This document shows, one piece after another, positions 62,094-64,000 of a stretch of 64,000 nt of DNA. Each line of letters starts with the position of its first letter. Position 1 is the first letter of the stretch. A program made the position numbers and the translations under genes. The DNA lies in assembly GCA_018806915.1 (NCBI GenBank), contig JAGKQI010000049.1:1736001-1800000 (forward strand), read 5' to 3'. The DNA comes from Phytophthora colocasiae. Lineage: Eukaryota; Oomycota; Peronosporomycetes; Peronosporales; Peronosporaceae. The notes beneath the pieces were generated by a model, which saw only the letters and a program-made list of their open reading frames with translations, was not told the origin of the DNA and did no database searches.

Positions 62094-62922
62094 AGAAGAG
62101 GTTATCGTCTTCTCGATAGCAAGACATTACAGCCACACAGCCATCTTCTATGAAACTAAGCCAAGGCGGATTTTGGTTGGATCTGGAAGTACTCCAGTTG
62201 CCAATGTTCCTACGTCTAAGTATTTAGACATTGATGCAGCAACTATGCAGAACATCCCGTCACTATTGCGCGAAGCACAAGAGGATGGTAAGAGTGAGAA
62301 AGAGTGCAGAACTGGTGGGGCTGATAACTTCGTCGAGAATAAGAAGCTGCAACACGAACGGAAACGAAAATGCCACCCCAGTGAGGAATCTGTACCACGG
62401 AAAAGCAGGAAGAAAGTGAATTCAGCAAATGCTGAGAGCGTTGAGCCTGATGGGAACGCACTTAAGGAGACTCAAAGAAAGAAGCGACCTGCACCACCTC
62501 ACAAGCAGAAAGGAAAACAGAAGCGACGGTGTGTGGAGCCGTTGGAAGAGTCTGAAAGTGAGGGTAGTGGGCGGTGTATGACACCGGCACCGAAGCAAGG
62601 TGGTAGTGGGCGGTGTGTGACACCGACTGCCAACCGAGGTGGTCAATTTACAGAGTCGAAGAGATCTCAAATCCCTGCTACTGGTGAAACCAGCAAATTA
62701 GAGAAACCCAGAGAAGATGATGACTCCAACAAAACGAAAAGTGATGGAACACCGGCATCTCAAAGAAGTTCTGGCAAGTCCAGAAAGACTGGATGTGTGG
62801 AGTATCGTCCAGTGGATGAGCAACGAGTATCTATACATGTTGGGATAACGATTATTGTTGCTAACCTATCACTGCCTGTAGGAGTGCTGGGAGTGCTGTG
62901 CGGGGACAACGAACGTGTCTAA
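62094..62922 (+). pseudogene. Copia linker region after integrase, shifted frame
   Basis: An open frame (61999-62922) takes over after the integrase stop. It is Lys/Ser/Pro/Glu-rich, with two near-repeats around GSGRCMTP and GSGRCVTP. This is the usual low-complexity linker between Copia integrase and reverse transcriptase. It ends at TAA 62920-62922 without reaching RT motifs. Confidence 0.65.
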
Positions 62923-62929
62923 GGCAGCT

Positions 62930-63600
62930 AGCGGCGCGTGGCCTGCTCGAGGAAGTGAAGGCATGTGCGGCAACGTCGAGAAGGCGTATGCCAAGGAACT
63001 GACGGCGTGTGCGGGAACGTCGTGGTGGCGTTGGAGTTGGAGCCTGTCCGAGTGGATGGAGTGAACGCCGGAACACGAGTGTGTCCGATGATCCAGCTCT
63101 TTCTCTTACCTTAATACGTGGCGTCATGGAGCTGTGCTCCGACTGGATGGGGGGTAGCACCTCTGGTAAAGCAACGTGTGCGTACATGAGTACGAGACGC
63201 AACGTCGAGTGACGTGAGCGAGTGCGAGCAGCATCGTCGGGTGGCGAGTGCAGAACAAGATGAAGTGCAGATCTTGAGGCAACGCCGTGTGGCGTGTGTG
63301 AGAGCAACGTCGAGTGACGTGTGCAGTACAAGTGAGGCACGCAGTGACGTCGAGTGACGTATGCAGTGCAAGGTGAAGTCGAGTGACGTGTGTGAGTGCA
63401 TGTGCTTGGGGAAACGTCGAGTGACGCGAGCAAGTGTAGTACAAGTGCGTCCAGTGACGTGTACAAGTAGAAGAACAATGGCAGCGTCGTGTGATGCGGG
63501 CAAGACGTACCAGTAGTACGTGGAGTAACGTCATGGAGACGAGTACAAGTGAAGACGCAGCGGTAGATGACGAGTGCAAGCTCAAGTTGCAGCATCATGG
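62930..63600 (+). repeat. Degenerate tandem repeat in place of Copia reverse transcriptase
   Basis: About 670 bp with at least ten copies of a core close to AACGTCGAGTGACGTGTG at irregular 25-60 bp spacing (for example near 62973, 63201, 63304, 63346, 63376, 63413 and 63448). AGTGCA/AGTACAAGTG words lie between. No RT motif is present in any frame. It seems to be minisatellite-like filler that replaced the RT domain. Confidence 0.7.
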
Positions 63601-63621
63601 AGATGTGTGTAAAAAGAACTG

Positions 63622-64000
63622 ATGAAAGACAAGCCTTACCGAGCTGTGATAGGAAGTTTGATGTACCTCATGTTAGGGACACGGCCGGATCTCGCGTATA
63701 TGGTGCGAGAGTGTAGTCAATATTTGGAAAATCCTGGAATTTTACATTGGAGAGCGGCAAAACGTGGTCTTCGCTATTTGAAGGAAACATTGGACATGGG
63801 TTTACGTCTTGGAGGTGTTCAAGACGCTCGACGACTAGTTCGACATCTTGTCTTTTGCAGATGCTGATTTTGCGAATCGCGTTGATGATCGAAAGTCGGT
63901 GGCTGGATATTTGACTCAATTTTGTGGAAGTACAATTTCATGGTGCAGTCAGACAGAAAGAACAGTAGCTTTGCACACTTGTGAAGCTGAGTATATGGCA
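63622..64000 (+). pseudogene. Copia RT thumb/RNase H remnant
   Basis: The first frame (63622-63867) reads the conserved start of this region (YRAVIGSLMYLMLGTRPDLAY, then LRYLKET). A frameshift near 63815 leads to ADADFANRVDDRKSVAGYL and CEAEYMA, which contain RNase H catalytic Asp and Glu positions. The frame runs out of the window. It proves that the RT-RNase H unit was once present. Confidence 0.9.

Larger units (their letters stand above)
59433..64000 (+). mobile_element. Ty1/Copia element inserted in the S33 copy (3' end outside)
   Basis: The 5' LTR is at 59433-59719, followed by a PBS resembling the half-tRNA primer of initiator tRNA-Met, then gag, protease, integrase and a remnant of the RNase H region on the plus strand. 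The reverse transcriptase core is missing; a GTCGAGTGACGTG-rich stretch lies in its place. The host base string CTGTT precedes the LTR and is expected as the target duplication. The 3' LTR is not in the window. Confidence 0.9.

Noticed and set aside
62990..63600. Minus-strand frames rich in Thr, His and Cys as a secreted protein
   Set aside because: They are the antisense of the GTCGAGTGACGTG repeat; several overlapping frames are open for the same reason.

Overview
The window is a transposon-dense piece of an oomycete genome, most likely Phytophthora or a close relative. The evidence is a Crinkler-type (CRN) effector gene with LFLAK-like, DWL-like and HVLVxxP-like segments and a kinase-type C-terminal domain, a secreted S33-type hydrolase with an oomycete-style Inr/FPR promoter, short GT-AG introns (44-59 nt), and the particular mix of Ty3/Gypsy, Copia, Helitron, MULE and Tc1/mariner elements. 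No rRNA, tRNA, CRISPR or prokaryotic operon features were seen.

Layout. Positions 1-10198 (copy 1) and 42018-59432 (copy 2) are two versions of one segment, about 49 kb apart in direct orientation: 3' end of a Gypsy element (GyB), a pogo-transposase remnant, a tandem Helitron array, a relic Helitron, a short unique spacer and an S33 hydrolase gene. The copies differ mainly by insertions. Copy 1 carries a mariner-like element (755-1592), a helicase-only Helitron (5780-8027), a 920-bp near-perfect foldback element (8128-9047) and a small TIR element (9169-9654). Copy 2 carries three 4.7-kb Rep-coding Helitrons in tandem (42917-57021) and a Copia element (59433 to the end) that cuts the second S33 copy.

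Between the copies lie the intact S33 gene (9766-11580), whose expected nucleophile Ser is Asp, and a CRN pseudogene on the minus strand (11750-13368 and 16486-16659) split by a MULE with a 9-bp target duplication. Next comes a 17.1-kb Gypsy element (GyA, 16799-33921, minus strand) with a leader ORF, gag, pol with two RNase H domains, and antisense ORFs before its 3' LTR. GyA sits in a small cysteine-rich HNH-like ORF that also holds a 38-bp perfect inverted repeat. GyB (34567-42722) is a chromodomain Gypsy that interrupts a pogo-like transposase tail; it too has an antisense ORF near its 3' LTR.

The most unusual signal is in GyB. From LTR to LTR it is tiled with short perfect or near-perfect hairpins (arms 7-12 bp, loops 1-12 nt) about every 25-45 bp, including through conserved coding domains. 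The neighbouring GyA, Copia and host genes do not show this. GyA shows a different saturation: the hexamer TCAGAG occurs over forty times on one strand, in LTRs and in both sense and antisense ORFs. All comparisons were made by eye, without alignment or database tools.
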